Assembly (NCBI GenBank): GCA_963920575.1
Contig: OY986975.1
Coordinates: forward strand, 266,650-330,649
DNA: 64,000 bases
Reading direction: 5' to 3'
Source of the DNA: Narthecium ossifragum
Lineage: Eukaryota > Streptophyta > Magnoliopsida > Dioscoreales > Nartheciaceae
Part shown: piece after piece, positions 37,915 to 50,000 of the stretch
Numbering within the stretch: position 1 is the stretch's first letter
Layout of the letters: each line of letters begins with the position of its first letter
Program-made: the position numbers and the translations under genes
Notes under the pieces: model-generated
Told to the model about the DNA's origin: nothing
The model's input: only the letters and a program-made list of their open reading frames with translations
Database searches by the model: none

Positions 37915-39096
37915 CAAAAGGGAATAGTAATGGCTCTTAAGATCTCTTGTTTCGGTTCCACTGGTCCTCAATTTGGTTCTGTAGCTTTATATGTGTGTGT
38001 GTTGATTTATATAGCTGGGTCTGCAGGAACAGTTCCCACATGAAAGGAACTCGTCAATGACACACCTTCTTCCTTTTTCTTTTATTTTATGTGATTAGAT
38101 GAGCCTTTCGGCAGGGATCCGTGGCACTTTCTACTAGTACTGTTATGCATAGACTCGGTATCTTTAAGTTCCGGGTACGAGAGAAGAATGCCGTGAAATT
38201 GAGCTGGAAACTCGTGACTCATTTCCGGCTTGGTTACTAACTCGAGTTAGACTTTGTTCATGGACCAAAGCGAGCAGGCCATGAAAGCTGCTTCCAACTC
38301 GCATACTTGGCTGCTGCTGCTGTAGCAGAAGACCTCCTTGCATTGGAATTCACTTGATTGAGACACCAGCTATCAGCTACAGTTGTATTTATGGATTCCA
38401 AGAAATTAAAGAGGGGTAAAAAAGTGGATGGTGTATTGGTACTGTGGGGTTTGCATCTTTTGCTGCTGCAAGATTTCTCTCCAAGTGGGGGAACTCCTTG
38501 GTATGCATGCTTTCTTTAAAGAACGTAATGAGAGACTACTGGTCTGGCAATTTGATAACAAATCCACTGCACCTTGTTTTAGATGAAAGGCTACACACTA
38601 CACTACACTACACTACACTACACTACACTACACTAGTTTCTCAAGAAAAACAGAGCTAGCATGATGGTGACATGAGATATTGGATCTTCCTTTTTAAGAA
38701 TGCCCCCCCACCAATGCCAAACAAGTAATATGTGGATTGATTCTTTTCAGTGATTGATAATTATCTCACTTAGCTCCACCTTTTGAAACACTCCACCCTT
38801 CCTGTCAACTAATAAGTAAAGAAAAACAAAGGCCATCACCATCACAAAAGGAGGGGAGGGGTCTGCCATGAGAGGAGGCCATGAAAAGGGCAAACCCAGT
38901 ATTGATTGCAGTCCCCCAAAAACAGAATTGGCTGAGATGGGGCCATCCCACATTCCAACATAGACTCATGGACAGTAAAAAAAACCTCACAACCTTTGGA
39001 GCCTTCCATAAAGAAAGAAAGCAACACTGTTGCTGGCCATGCTCTTATTGGTTGCTGCCACAAGTCTGGAGATCAATAAAGCAGGACAAGTCAACT

Positions 39097-39142
<46 letters not shown>

Positions 39143-39688
39143 ATGAGACACAAACCTCTGCCAATCAAGGGGACCTACCAGCCTCCCCATTGTTATCAAT
39201 ATCAGAGAAAGGCCAGGGGAGGGATGGCATTCATTCATTGACAAGAGGAGAAATGCGCCAGCTTGTGCTCGTCTTCATCTCAAAGGTTCCCCTGTTTCTG
39301 TTTCCCATGTAGACATGCTCGTCTTCCACCCACCCTCACGAATCTCTTTTCACCTTCTTGTCCACATCCTTGCGTGGATTCCTCAACAAGTTTGATCACT
39401 ATGTTTATGTCTTTTATTATGCAGGGGTTCACACAGTTTTCTAGGGAGGTAATGCCTAGGTAGTAATATAATAATGGGGTCATTGAAGAATAAGGTTGAG
39501 TGCACTGATGAGGTGGGTTCATGCAACTTGTTTCAAGGATCTAGATCTGCCTAATAAGATATCCATGAGTCTTTCTCGGTTGTTTCTTTCTTTTTGTACA
39601 GCAATTCAAATAATTCTGGATTAAAATGTTAAACGCCATTATATTCCTATAGTTTATTAGATGCTCAGGCGTAAATAGGAAAAACAGA

Positions 39689-39752
<64 letters not shown>
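37915..39752. other. Intergenic with three microsatellites
   Basis: No gene called. Contains an (ACACT)n pentanucleotide at about 38595-38635, a (TC)n run at 39099-39136 and an (AT)n run at about 39692-39752. The last is the apparent insertion target of the adjacent MULE. Confidence 0.7.
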
Positions 39753-39754
<2 letters not shown>

Positions 39755-41343
39755 CTAAAAAACAGTTTGGTACCTGTAGTTTTCATGTTTTGCAGTTTAG
39801 TACCACGTATTTTTAAAATGATAAAAACATAACCCAAGTTACAATAGTGTGCATTTTAGTACCAGCCAGCTAACTCCGTTAATGACATTTGACAGAAAAT
39901 CATTTTTTATGTTAATTTTGACCGGAAAATTATTTTTTTTTAAGGACACTTTCATCTTCTCTCCTTCCCCGTTCCTTCCTCTCCTCCTTCCCCGTTCCTT
40001 CCTTCTCTCCCGAGTCCCTCCTCATCACTCCCGGCCAGACAACCAACGTCCTAGTCAGAGCCAATCGAGCCGCCGGAAGGTACTTCATGGCCGTCCGTGC
40101 CTTCAACGACGTCCCGATCCCGGTCGACAACAAGACCGCCACCGCCATCCTCCATTACAAAGGCGTGCCGACCACCGTGATGCCGGTCCTCCCCAAGCTC
40201 CCTGCGCCAAATGGCACGACCTTCGTCAACAGCTACCTCGACCAGCTTAAGAGTCTCAACACTCCCCGGTATCCGGCCAACGTACCGCTCACCGTCGACC
40301 GGCACCTCTTCTACACTGCCGAACTCGGCATGAATCCATGCCCGACGTGCCAGAATGGCACCAGACTGACCGCATCACTGAACAACATCACCTTTGTGAT
40401 GCCTAAGATTGGATTGCTCCAAGCTCACTACTTCAACATCAAGGGAGTGTTCCGGCTAGACTTCCCGGACAAGCCGGAGGCGTCATTCAACTTCACTGGC
40501 GCGCCACTGACGGCGAACCTCGGCACGTCGCTCGGCACCAGGCTGAGCAAGCTGGAATTCAACTCCACCGTCGAGCGGGTGTTGCAGGACACCAATCTCT
40601 TGACCGTCGAGTTGCACTCGTTTCACATGCATGGGTTCAACTTCTTCGTCGTCGGGAGGGGGACCAGAAACTTCGATCCGGCCAAGGATCCGGCGAAGTT
40701 CAACTTGGTCGATCCGCCGGAGAGGAACACCGTCGGAGTTCCCACCGGCGGTTGGACGGCAATCAGATTCAGAGCTGATAATCCAGGTAAATATCATATG
40801 TAAAATTGATGAGAAAATCATGAAAACCACATATTTAGCAAACTACAGGAAAATTTCTACAACTCTAAACGATCTTTCTTAAATATTTCAGGTGTTTGGT
40901 TCATGCATTGCCATCTGGAGCTCCACACGATGTGGGGATTAAAGATGGCCTTTGTGTTGGAGAATGGAAATGGCCCAGATGAATCTCCGCGCAAGAAGGC
41001 AGAGGAAACCCGCAAAGGCCGGAATTGTTCTCGTACCGGTACCGGGGGAAGGAGGAGAGGAGAGCGGGAGAGAAGGAAGGAACGGGGAAGGAGGAGAGGA
41101 AGGAACGGGGAAGGAGAGAAGATGAAAGTGCCATTAAAAAAAATAATTTTCTGGTCAAAATCGATTAATCCGATCAAAATTAACATAAAAAATGATTTTT
41201 CATCAAATGCCATTAACGAAGTTAGCTGACTGATACTAAAATGCACACTATTGTAACTTGAGGTATGTTTTTATCATTTTAAAAGTACGTGGTACTAAAC
41301 TGCAAAACATGAAAACTACATGGTACCAAACTGCTTTTTGGCC
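39753..41343. mobile_element. Pack-MULE-like element with long terminal inverted repeats
   Basis: Sequence from 39753 to about 40016 is repeated in inverted orientation from 41343 down to about 41045. Shared blocks include TTTTGCAGTTTAGTACCACG, AAATGATAAAAACATA, TTACAATAGTGTGCATTTTA and a CT-rich CCTTCCCCGTTCCTTCC tract. The outermost bases are G(A/G)C(T/C)AAAAA on both ends. TATATATAT flanks each side, consistent with a 9-base duplication, although the target is an AT microsatellite. Between the repeats is almost only laccase gene sequence with an intron. Long TIRs, 9-base duplication and captured host exons are the hallmarks of Mutator-like Pack-MULEs. No transposase is present. Confidence 0.8.
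40024..41000 (+). pseudogene. Captured C-terminal half of a laccase gene (two exons)
   Basis: The frame opens at ITPGQTTNVLV (40024), contains an ATG at 40087, and continues to a donor GTAAAT after 40786; the second exon starts at 40892 and its homology ends near 41000. Hallmarks are VDNKTATAILHYKGVP, RYPANVPLTVDRHLFY, NPCPTCQNGT, FVMPKIGLLQAHYFN, GAPLTANLGTSLGTRLSK, LVDPPERNTVGVPTGGW. Copper site HSFHMHGFNFF retains all three His (usual form HPxHLHG), and [14 protein letters not shown] keeps the HCHxxxH Cys-His set plus axial position. The first half, with the other copper ligands, is missing, and so is the final C-terminal tail. It cannot be an active laccase alone; a retained intron shows DNA-level capture. 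There are no stops in the first exon. Confidence 0.85.
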
Positions 41344-42490
41344 TATATATATATACTAGTGTTGTCCCTTAGCACTTGATAGGGTAACTACCAACCCTGA
41401 TCCAATAACCATTCAATAATTCTCTCCCATTAAACCTCCTCAATCTAAGATTATCATGTCACATATGTTCCACCTAGGACATTCTCTCACCATGTAATAT
41501 AATAAAAGTTTTACTTATAACCATGCTATCATATAAGAATGATATATATATCTTTTAAAAATAATCGAATTACATCATACCCTTCCAAAAGCAGTAATCA
41601 GTAGTCCATGTGAGCTAGTTTTGAAGGCATATGCATATGTGCAAGAACTCCTTTTAATAGGGTTGCCCACAAAAATATACTTGAAAAGCTTTCACAAATA
41701 ATGTATCATGTACGTATCCCTCAAAGATAATTCTGTAATTTTTTAAATGTTAACCCAGATATGATCAGATTGGGATTCAAAACACTCAAATTGGCTGCTT
41801 CTTCCCCCCATGGAACCAATTGAAATGGGTAAAAGAGGGTAAGGTAAAAATGATAATAAAAAAAAGGAAAGTAAAAGAAGAAAAAAAGGAAAGCTGATAG
41901 GAAGTTTCCATGCACTTGCATGCTTTCACGTCATGTCAACGTACAAATGCTAATGGCCTGGCTACCTTACCTACTGCTTTTGGTGTAGCTGGGTACGGAA
42001 GGCCATGAACTCATGACTGTGACATCGCTTCACTTCATACAATCTTTGGTAACAACAACTATTAAGAAGTGCACAGCAGAGCCTGGATGGCGATTAATTG
42101 GACGGTTTCTTCGATGTAGACTCGCTCGCTAAATAAAGATGATGCGCTTACTCATGGAGAGGCCATTACTGGTGAGCACAAATCTCGCGTATTTATAAGC
42201 GAGGCCATCCAATAAGCATCCCACTGGGATTAAATTCCTTGGGATATATATATAACCATAAAAGCAATGAATGAGGCATTTTGGTGATTAATAGAACAAT
42301 CGAGGGGGGAAAAAGGAAAGTAAGAAAGATTCATGGTGCCTTCTGCATTACGATATCCATCGGATTGATCCGAACCGTACATCTACTCTAATTAAACAGT
42401 GGATTTAAAATTTACCAACCAAACAAAAAAAAAAGAGGGAAAGAAATATACTAGAGAGGGGTGGAGAGCGCGACTGCTCTTTATCCCGCC
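41344..42490. other. Intergenic
   Basis: AT-rich sequence with no recognised gene or repeat. It contains the 3' flank of the BOI-like gene. Confidence 0.4.
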
Positions 42491-42493
42491 AAA

Positions 42494-43799
42494 TCAGGAC
42501 ATGAAGACGGTGAGTGAGCCGTTCTTGACAGCGTGGCAGATGGGACACGTGTCGAGCGATGGTTCACAGTCTTGGCAGAGACAGAGGTGGCGGCAGGGGA
42601 GCACCAGGACGCTAACATCGCTCTCCCCGCACACCTTGCACGCCTTCCGCCACCGCAGCTCACGGTTCTCCCTCTCCGCGTCAGACGCCGGCGACGATCC
42701 ACATCCGCCGATGAGGTCCTCGTTGACCTTAACCTCCTCGAAGCAGCACGACGCCGCGTCCTCCGCCGCCGCTCCCTCGTTGCAGTCTCCTTGCTGCTGC
42801 CCATCTCCGGCGTCTTGGAGGAGCAGGGCTTGCTCGAGAGCGGCGCGGAGGCTGGCGGCGATGGCCTCGTTGTTCTGGGCGACGTCGAGCCAGACCTGGC
42901 TCTCCGCGGCCATCTGGCGGACCCTCTCTTCTAGCTCGGCGATCCTCCGACCGGCGTTCTCCAGCTCCGCCTCCTTCTCCCTGAGCCGCCTCCCCATCCC
43001 CTCCTCCATCGCGCCCAACAGCGTCCTGCACTGCCTTCTCCTTGCCTCCTCTATTCCCGACCGCATCCTCTCGCTCTGTAGCTCCCATCAATTTTTGAAT
43101 CAAATCAAATGATCTATCTTCTAATCAAAGATCTGGAGATGATCCAATGAATAAAAGAAGAGAACGGGAGAGATTGCCGCATACCTGGAGGCGGACAAGG
43201 GCATCGATCTCGAGGCTCTGGCGGTAGAAACACGAGGCGAGCTCCTGAGCCAGCGGCGAAGCCGCAGCCGCCACCGCGCGCCCGCTGGTCGACGTGCCAC
43301 CGGAGGCCAGCAGCCGACTCTGATGATAGCTAGAGAGCTGCAGACCCGTAGAGATCATCGGCATCATCATCTTCTCCTGCGGGATCGAATCATAGGCGCC
43401 GGCGAGCCGGAGATCCTCGTCGCTCATGAACTGGTAACAATCCCTGGACCGCTTCAGCATCCTACTTCCCAACGGCCCCGGCGCATTGCAGGTCAGCTCG
43501 CTCTCCGGATCGCCGACCAGCACCGCGCCGCCACCACCACCGCCAGGTACGACTCTAAACAAATCACTTCCGATGTTGATCTCCTCCGCTCCCAATCCAA
43601 ACAACCCGTTGTCCGCCACCACCCTACGAAACGAAACGAAACCAAATCCCTCGTGAATAGAATGAGATCGATCGAGAATTAGGAAAGGAAGAGAAGAAAA
43701 CGGGGACGGATCACAACGGATGGGTCGATGATCACACCTGGTGGGCATGCGGAAATCGGGGAAGACGTTGCACGGGTACTGCTGCGCTTGCACCGCCAT
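42494..43799 (-). CDS. BOI-related RING-type E3 ubiquitin ligase, three exons
   Basis: Exons on the minus strand: 43799-43738, 43623-43185, 43075-42494, in frame, 360 residues. The start MAVQAQQYPCNVFPDFRMPT matches the family N-terminus. The middle has a Gly run, the LKRSRD element and SQELASCFYRQSLEIDALVR-like segment (here AQELASCFYRQSLEIDALVR), then a coiled coil from about 185 to 275 with the WRD-like region (EERVRQMAAESQVWLDVAQN). The C-terminal RING is CKVCGESDVSVLVLPC, RHLCLCQDC, then TCPIC, the C3HC4-type BOI RING. BOI proteins ubiquitinate MYB/other regulators and restrain cell death and GA responses in Arabidopsis. Complete and intact; the RING Cys and His are all present. Confidence 0.93.
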
Positions 43800-43849
43800 C
43801 TCATCCACCACACCAAACACTGCGGGCGGCTTCGAACGCGAGACCGAGA

Positions 43850-45754
43850 GAGAGAGAGATGTGTATATATATGGGTGGACTGGACGGATTCGATGGATAG
43901 ATAGATATATAGCCAGCCACCAGGAACACCAAAACCTCTCCTTCTCACCGCCACTTTTTTTTATGTTTACGTCTAGTTATCAGCGATATATACCTCTATT
44001 GCTTACTGGATATATACATGGACTTTATTACACTAGAGAGAGATACGGAGAGGTGTACACGTAAGCAGGAAGGACTAAAGAGACAATGGCTGGGCTTGGT
44101 TGGGTGTCTTTTGTATTGCATGACATATAAATGCAGGCACTCGGCACCACCAACGGGCGGTCAAACTGTACATTTTGCCAGCACTCACGAGAAACGAGTG
44201 GAGAAAAGAGGTTATAGCCTGTCCTTTTGTGATTAATTATTAAGAGGATGAGGCCGGAGGAGGAGGGGACGACTGAGAAAAGAGATTATAGCCTGTCCTT
44301 TTGTGATTAATTATTAAGAGCAGAGGAGGAGGAGGAGCTCGAGCGAGCTCCGGGTGTCGCGATCTCGGATAGCCGAGTCACACTGTTCACGCCCCAGCGG
44401 CACTCTCTAGCTGAGCTGCTCGCTTGCTTGCTTGTATATGGCTTGGTGGATGGCTGGCTGGTTTGGCGCCATATTTAGTCCGCTAGCTCCTCGGTATGTG
44501 GGATTGAAGATTTGAACGAATCCCACCGCTGCACGGATTACCTGCGATGCCACGCTGCCAGCAGGCCCACCACCACCAGCCACTCCAGCGCCACCTCCTA
44601 CGTCATTGGCGTAATGTATTGAGGGTGCCTCCTCCCCCGTTTTCATCTGGCCGCCTGCTGGGTCTACAATGTTCGCTAGCTACGCCTATTGACACGTACG
44701 TCTCTCTCTCTTTCTCTCTCTGTGAATGCATATATTCATACATTTAAAACGCCAGCCTATTTTGTCATTAGCCCACTGACCTCGGCCATTTGGCGTTGTT
44801 ATTTGTTTTGTATGCATGCATGAGAGCATGCGAATGGTGGGGCGGTTGCAGTTCCTCCAATGGCACCGCGGAGGTGCCGCTCGCTAGCCAATTATTGATT
44901 AATGCTGGTGCATGGTGGTGATGACTATACTGCCACCACCACCATCAGCGGCGGCTGCTCACCGGGCTGGCCTGTACTTACTGCGTATGCTACAAAGGAA
45001 GGATATAGGAAACCTACATGCATGATAATAGCTAGCTAGCTAGCTAGCTGCGTGTACGTTCGGTGTAACAGTCACAGTAGTGGGGAGTAACGTACGCGTA
45101 AGTTAGGATGGATTCATTGCCCATTATAGCAGCTGCACGTACGTACGGCTTGCTTTGCTCTGCTTTTGTTCCTTTCTTCCAAGCAAGCAAGCAAGCAAGC
45201 AGAGCGCGCAGCAGGGGGAGTGATGGTTACCACTTACCCTGAATCCTGATGGATGGACACACTCTTTTTAGAAGAGGACAAGTTTTACACACGAGATAAA
45301 AGGAGCAGTGGAAAGCATTGATAAGCGTGAGTATGCAAGCCCATTGATTAACAAGATCCTTGAGGGGGTGATGACGAGAGATCAGCAGTGCACTAAAGTG
45401 GAAGAGGATAAAGAAAGAGAAGTGTTGGTAAGGTTGGGGCACGGGAAAGAGGTGACCCATGCAAGAGTGAAACTGGAGGATGTGATAAGAGCGATGTAGC
45501 TAGCTTAGCTTAGCTTAGCTGGATGACACCACCGTTCTAGCTATACTTCTTTTTCGAGGTGAAAAAGAGACCGATATGGTCAAACATAGAGAGGGAAAGA
45601 GATATTAGGACCGTGCAGCTTACAAGACACGCTAGTCATGAGTCAAATCCTCCATATTGTTGTTTTGTTTTGGTTGGTTCGCGAGCAGAGACAGGCATGC
45701 CCTGCTTCCTGTTTGTTCCACTGCTAGCAAATATCTCCACAGTACGATTCGGTT
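43850..45754. other. Intergenic, includes a 50-base direct repeat
   Basis: A block containing TTATAGCCTGTCCTTTTGTG and ATTAATTATTAAGAG occurs twice (about 44210-44246 and 44286-44320), a local duplication with a period of about 76 bases. (GCTA)n at 45028-45050 and (AAGC)n at 45181-45200 microsatellites occur. A 64-codon open frame at 45308-45499 has no recognisable domain. No genes called. Confidence 0.45.
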
Positions 45755-46073
45755 CCATTTAATAAAGAGATTATCAGGATATGATAATCTTATTTTATCC
45801 CCTTTTATCTTTGCTTTTTATTTAAACACGGATAAGAACGATACGAGGGATTACCACTATTTCACCTGGCCTATTCATTTTTTTTTTCTTACCTCTATTC
45901 TTTAATTTCACTTTTTCTTATCCTCAAACACCAAATATAATCATTACTAGTTTATCCTTATTGCACATATCATCATCACTCTACTTTTTCTTATCCCCAT
46001 TCTTAACATCACTTTTTTTAATCCTATTCCCCCTTAACCTCACTTTTTCTAACCCCATACCAAGCAGATCCTA
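45755..46073. repeat. MITE-like element sharing its right end with the next element
   Basis: Repeated TTATCCC/CTTTTTCTTATCC motifs end in AACCCCATACCAAGCAG (46050-46066), which is the inverse of the start of the element beginning at 46074. It therefore looks like a second member of the same family abutting head to head. The left boundary is unclear. Confidence 0.4.
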
Positions 46074-47036
46074 AGCCTCCGTTTGGTATGGGGTTACGTT
46101 ATTCCGGGTTAAGGGGGGTTAAGAAATTTTGGGGTTAGAAAAGTGGGGTTAAGGAGTGGGGATAAATTTATTCTCATTTTGGTGTTTGGGGATAAGTAGT
46201 AATGATTGCTTGGGATAAGGGTAGAATTTGTAACTAATACCAAAAATGCCATTATATATAATGGCACGCCGAGAAGTGGCAAATAATATTAATAATATCG
46301 TACTGTAATAAAATATTAATATAGTGGGTCTCATGTGCCACGTGTCACATCGTGATTGGTTCATGTCACCCAAAATAGTATCATTTTAATATTAATAATA
46401 TCATACTGTAATAAAAAAATTAATATAAGTGGGTTACACATGCCACGTGTCACCTCGTGATTGGTTCACGTCATCTAAAATAGTATTATTTTAATATTAA
46501 TAATATCATACTGTAATAAAATATTAATATAAGTGGGTCACACATGCCACGTGTCACATCGTGATTGATCCACATCATCCAAAATAGTATTATTTTAATA
46601 TTAATAATATCGTATTGTAATAAAATATTAATATAAATGGGTCCCACATGCCACGTATCACCTCGTGATTGGTCCACATTAATTTAATAATTTAACCATA
46701 TCTCCACTTCAACACCAACCAAACACCAGAACTTAGAAAATCCCAGAAAGTCACTCCCCAGAAAATCACTCCAGTGAAGTCACTCCCCAAAAAGACGCTC
46801 CACTTCAGCTCACTTCTCAGCAACCAAACATGTCCATATTAGAACAACATCATTTGAGGGTAGTATAGTAATTTAGGTCATGGTGTAGGCTTTGAAAACT
46901 GGATTTGCTTAACACAAGATAAATTTATCCCCGCCTAACCCCATTAGCTAACCCCAATCTTGTTTGGGGATAAATGGGGTGTTAAGGGGGGTTAAGGGGG
47001 GATAACCCTCCCTTAACCCCACACCAAACAGAGCCT
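46074..47036. mobile_element. GGGGTTA-type MITE (outer), split by a nested element
   Basis: The left end GTTTGGTATGGGGTTA (46081-46096) and right end TAACCCCACACCAAAC (47014-47029 region) form an inverted repeat of about 22 bases, with TA next to both ends. The outer arms are rich in GGGGATAAA, GGGGTTAAG and their inverses. The inner part from about 46271 to 46834 is unrelated and belongs to the GAAGTGACTT/ABRE family. It has no coding capacity. Confidence 0.65.
46271..46834. mobile_element. AT-rich MITE, copy 3, nested, four tandem ABRE/CCAAT units
   Basis: The right end (ACTTCTCAGCAACCAAACATG) and the internal motif set match copies 1 and 2, but the left subterminal part is missing. Four tandem units with a 104-105 base period carry CACGTGTC at 46339, 46444, 46548 and a mutated CACGTATC at 46652. 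Each is followed by TCGTGATTGGT. The element sits inside the GGGGTTA-type MITE. Confidence 0.75.
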
Positions 47037-47039
47037 TAA

Positions 47040-50000
47040 GTAGACAAAATAAATGCAATTTTAATTCTTATCCTTTGGGTTAATTTTGTCTTTAGTCACG
47101 TCTTATGTTCTCTGAAGTATGAAGGCGGAATTATAGTTAGATTTGGATTAGGACTTTATAGTTGAAATATTTTCTATTTCTGTTTTATGACTCGATTATC
47201 TTCTATATTTTGGCTTTCTCCTAAAAACCTACGTACGTTTCCTCCTTTAGATGGCAATCTCAAGTTTAGAGGAAGGTGAATCATAATTAATTTGGGCCAA
47301 TTAATGTAGTTACTGAATCGTATTGCTATGTCTAAGATTTTGATGGCGAAGGGGCCGACGATGTGATTGAAGTAGGATACGCGTGATAACGTACGTCATT
47401 AGTTAATTGTTCATATATATATTAGGAACCAGACTTAAAATCATATCTGCCACAAGGAATCAAATCGAGATGAAGGCTCCTATTGTTATTTATTAGGCTA
47501 GCACGTAAAATATATATATGAAAACACCTTACACTGATATTATTTCCTATTTCCAAATTTCCATGAAAGAGGAGTACTCGAATAACCCTATGAAAAAAAA
47601 TTTGTGTACATCGCACATGACTGAGATGACCATGTATTATTGACTTACGTGATGGGGACAAGTGGATGTAAGTAGATCTGAACCGTTAAATGTGATCATA
47701 TACGATGCACATGCCTACATGACATGTACCCTAATCACTTCTCTAGTCCTATTTCTTGCCTTTTTTGTTCCACCCTCCACCCATAATTGATAGATACGTT
47801 CATGACCACCATACTTCCGATACAAGTCTTTTGGTCTATTTTAATGTTGATGTTTACGGTGCAAATAATCAAGCTAGGATTCGCTAAGCAATAAGTCGCC
47901 ACGTGCTCAGCAGTGGATGGCTACTCAATAATAATATTATTAGAAACACACGTATATAAATAGTTAATTGGTACGTCTAAGCTAAGCTACATCAAAGTCA
48001 TAGAGTGTATATTATATATATATATAACTCATTCTCTTAATTAGTCATTCAAGCTTTCACATGAGTGAGAGAGGTCATATATATAAGGATAATATAAATA
48101 AAAACTCATCTTCTTATGTCAGTTTAATTAAGTTATTGGGATGACCGGTGTAGTGTAGTTAAAATCTCACATCAACAACATTCATTCCTTTCAATTAATC
48201 CTGATTAGGCTTCTCAATTAGTGTTTTATATATTCTACACCGAGTTGTTGTTGATGTTACTTCTCTCTATAGTTTTCAAAGGGCACATAGTGATGCAAAC
48301 GGCTCAATAAGTCTTGTTATTTTGCTATCAACTTAGGTCATTCGATGGCTCAAAAACTAAGACAACCGCAGCAAATGTTATCAATTTGCCTTCAAAACTC
48401 CTTGATTAGTTGGTCCAATTTGACAGCTTTCAGAAGAAAGCTGATTAAGATATTAGAACTGTATTTGTCTCAGCCAGCTAATTAACTACTCCCGGATAAC
48501 TCCAACTTTAATTGTTGCCGCCCTTAATTACTCCTCTTTTCCATATAATCTTCGAACATATATAATTGATGATGTTCTTTGTTAGAATATATTATAATTC
48601 AAATGATTTAATACATCTCCTAACAAGTGGCTGGCTTAGAAATAAATTATTATTATTATTAAGAGCTTTCAGATACATCTCTTGTGGGTAACATAGCTTT
48701 CGTTTTTGACAATAGTTGGTGCGTTTTAATATAAAAGCTTATAAAATTAGCTTGCTGCCAACTGAAAGATAAAAGGTCGATCTCGTGAGTTGTACATGCA
48801 TCTAACTCATGACCAATGCACCTTATAACCTATAATACCATCTACTATACGTTTGCACCTAACCTGGCAACCTACGTACTGTTGAAACCTATCATAGCCT
48901 TTTAAGACTTGTAACCCTTAGCTCCTTCGTGGAGTTATTAATTAGTTATAGGTCTTATATATGAAGCCTATATATAGAGGCTTGTTTATTCAGCCTGATA
49001 TATGATGCATGACCAAGTCTAGATCTGATCGAGTCCAATCCGGAGCAGCTCCCTAGGCGATCGGGACGCGTTCGAACTCTATCCGTCCGACTCAGATCTC
49101 CGTACGACCCTGATCGTCGAATGGGCATAACTTTTGATCACGATGTCCGATCGGGGCGTGCGACCAGTCGAAACGACTGGCTCGACGAGCCCGTCAAGAT
49201 TCATCGGAGATCGAAGATCTCTCCATGACCTTGACCTCCAAATCTCCAGATTCCTTTTTCTTTGGCTTAAAATCCAGTTTTAGTGAAAAACTTTTCTTTT
49301 TAGGCAGTTTATCAGTCTTTCTATTTTTAGTAAGTTTCTTATTTCTAGTCGGTTTTCTCCTCTTTGAATTCCGGGTTTAGTTACTTGGACTAGGTTAATT
49401 CATGTTTGAGTCCATGTATGAGTTGGTCTGGTCTCTCCTTAAACTTATAAAAGGAGGTTTTAGGGTTTGTAACAAATAGTTTTGATTATGAATGAAAATT
49501 AGGGTTTGTTTTCTCCTTTTGAGAAATATGGTTGTCTCTCCCATAGAAAGATTCACGTTACCCTGCGCCAATATACGATGGAGCTCATGATAACTACAAT
49601 CCACTCATTGAGAGCTTGATCAAAGAGAGGTGTTTCTTTGGTGAAGCTTTGGGCTCACGAACTTGTGTAGAGTTCATATGAAATCATACGATGAATGGTC
49701 AAGCTATTGTATCTTGAATAAAACAAGCTAAGGGAAGATTTCGACCGATAACATGATTTCACCATATCTATAAGGGAGAACTTAATGTAAAGTTTTCTTC
49801 TAAAAATAAGACCAGCTTCAAACAAACCAGTCATTCTACGTACGTAAGTGCTGAGGGGTCGTGCCTACCTGCATGTGGAATTAAGCTTGTTTTCATGTCA
49901 CAATGTAGCCCGTTGGTTTTATCCTATCCTTTAGTTCGGATATATATATCACAAGGAGTTTTCAGCTCAGTAAGTTCAAGTAGACATAAGAAGATGCACC

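Noticed and set aside
37588..38043. Open frames crossing the gap
   Set aside because: They consist mostly of undetermined residues.
43125..43820. A longer minus-strand frame that reads through the first BOI-like intron
   Set aside because: It replaces the family-conserved junction RMPT-RVVADNG with intron sequence; splice signals at 43738/43623 are good.
45308..45499. A 64-codon plus-strand frame (MESIDKREYASPLINKIL...)
   Set aside because: Plausible amino-acid mix but no recognisable family, no promoter, and a microsatellite right after the stop.
46283..46690. A CRISPR-like regular array
   Set aside because: The 104-base units are repeats without unique spacers, inside a plant MITE.
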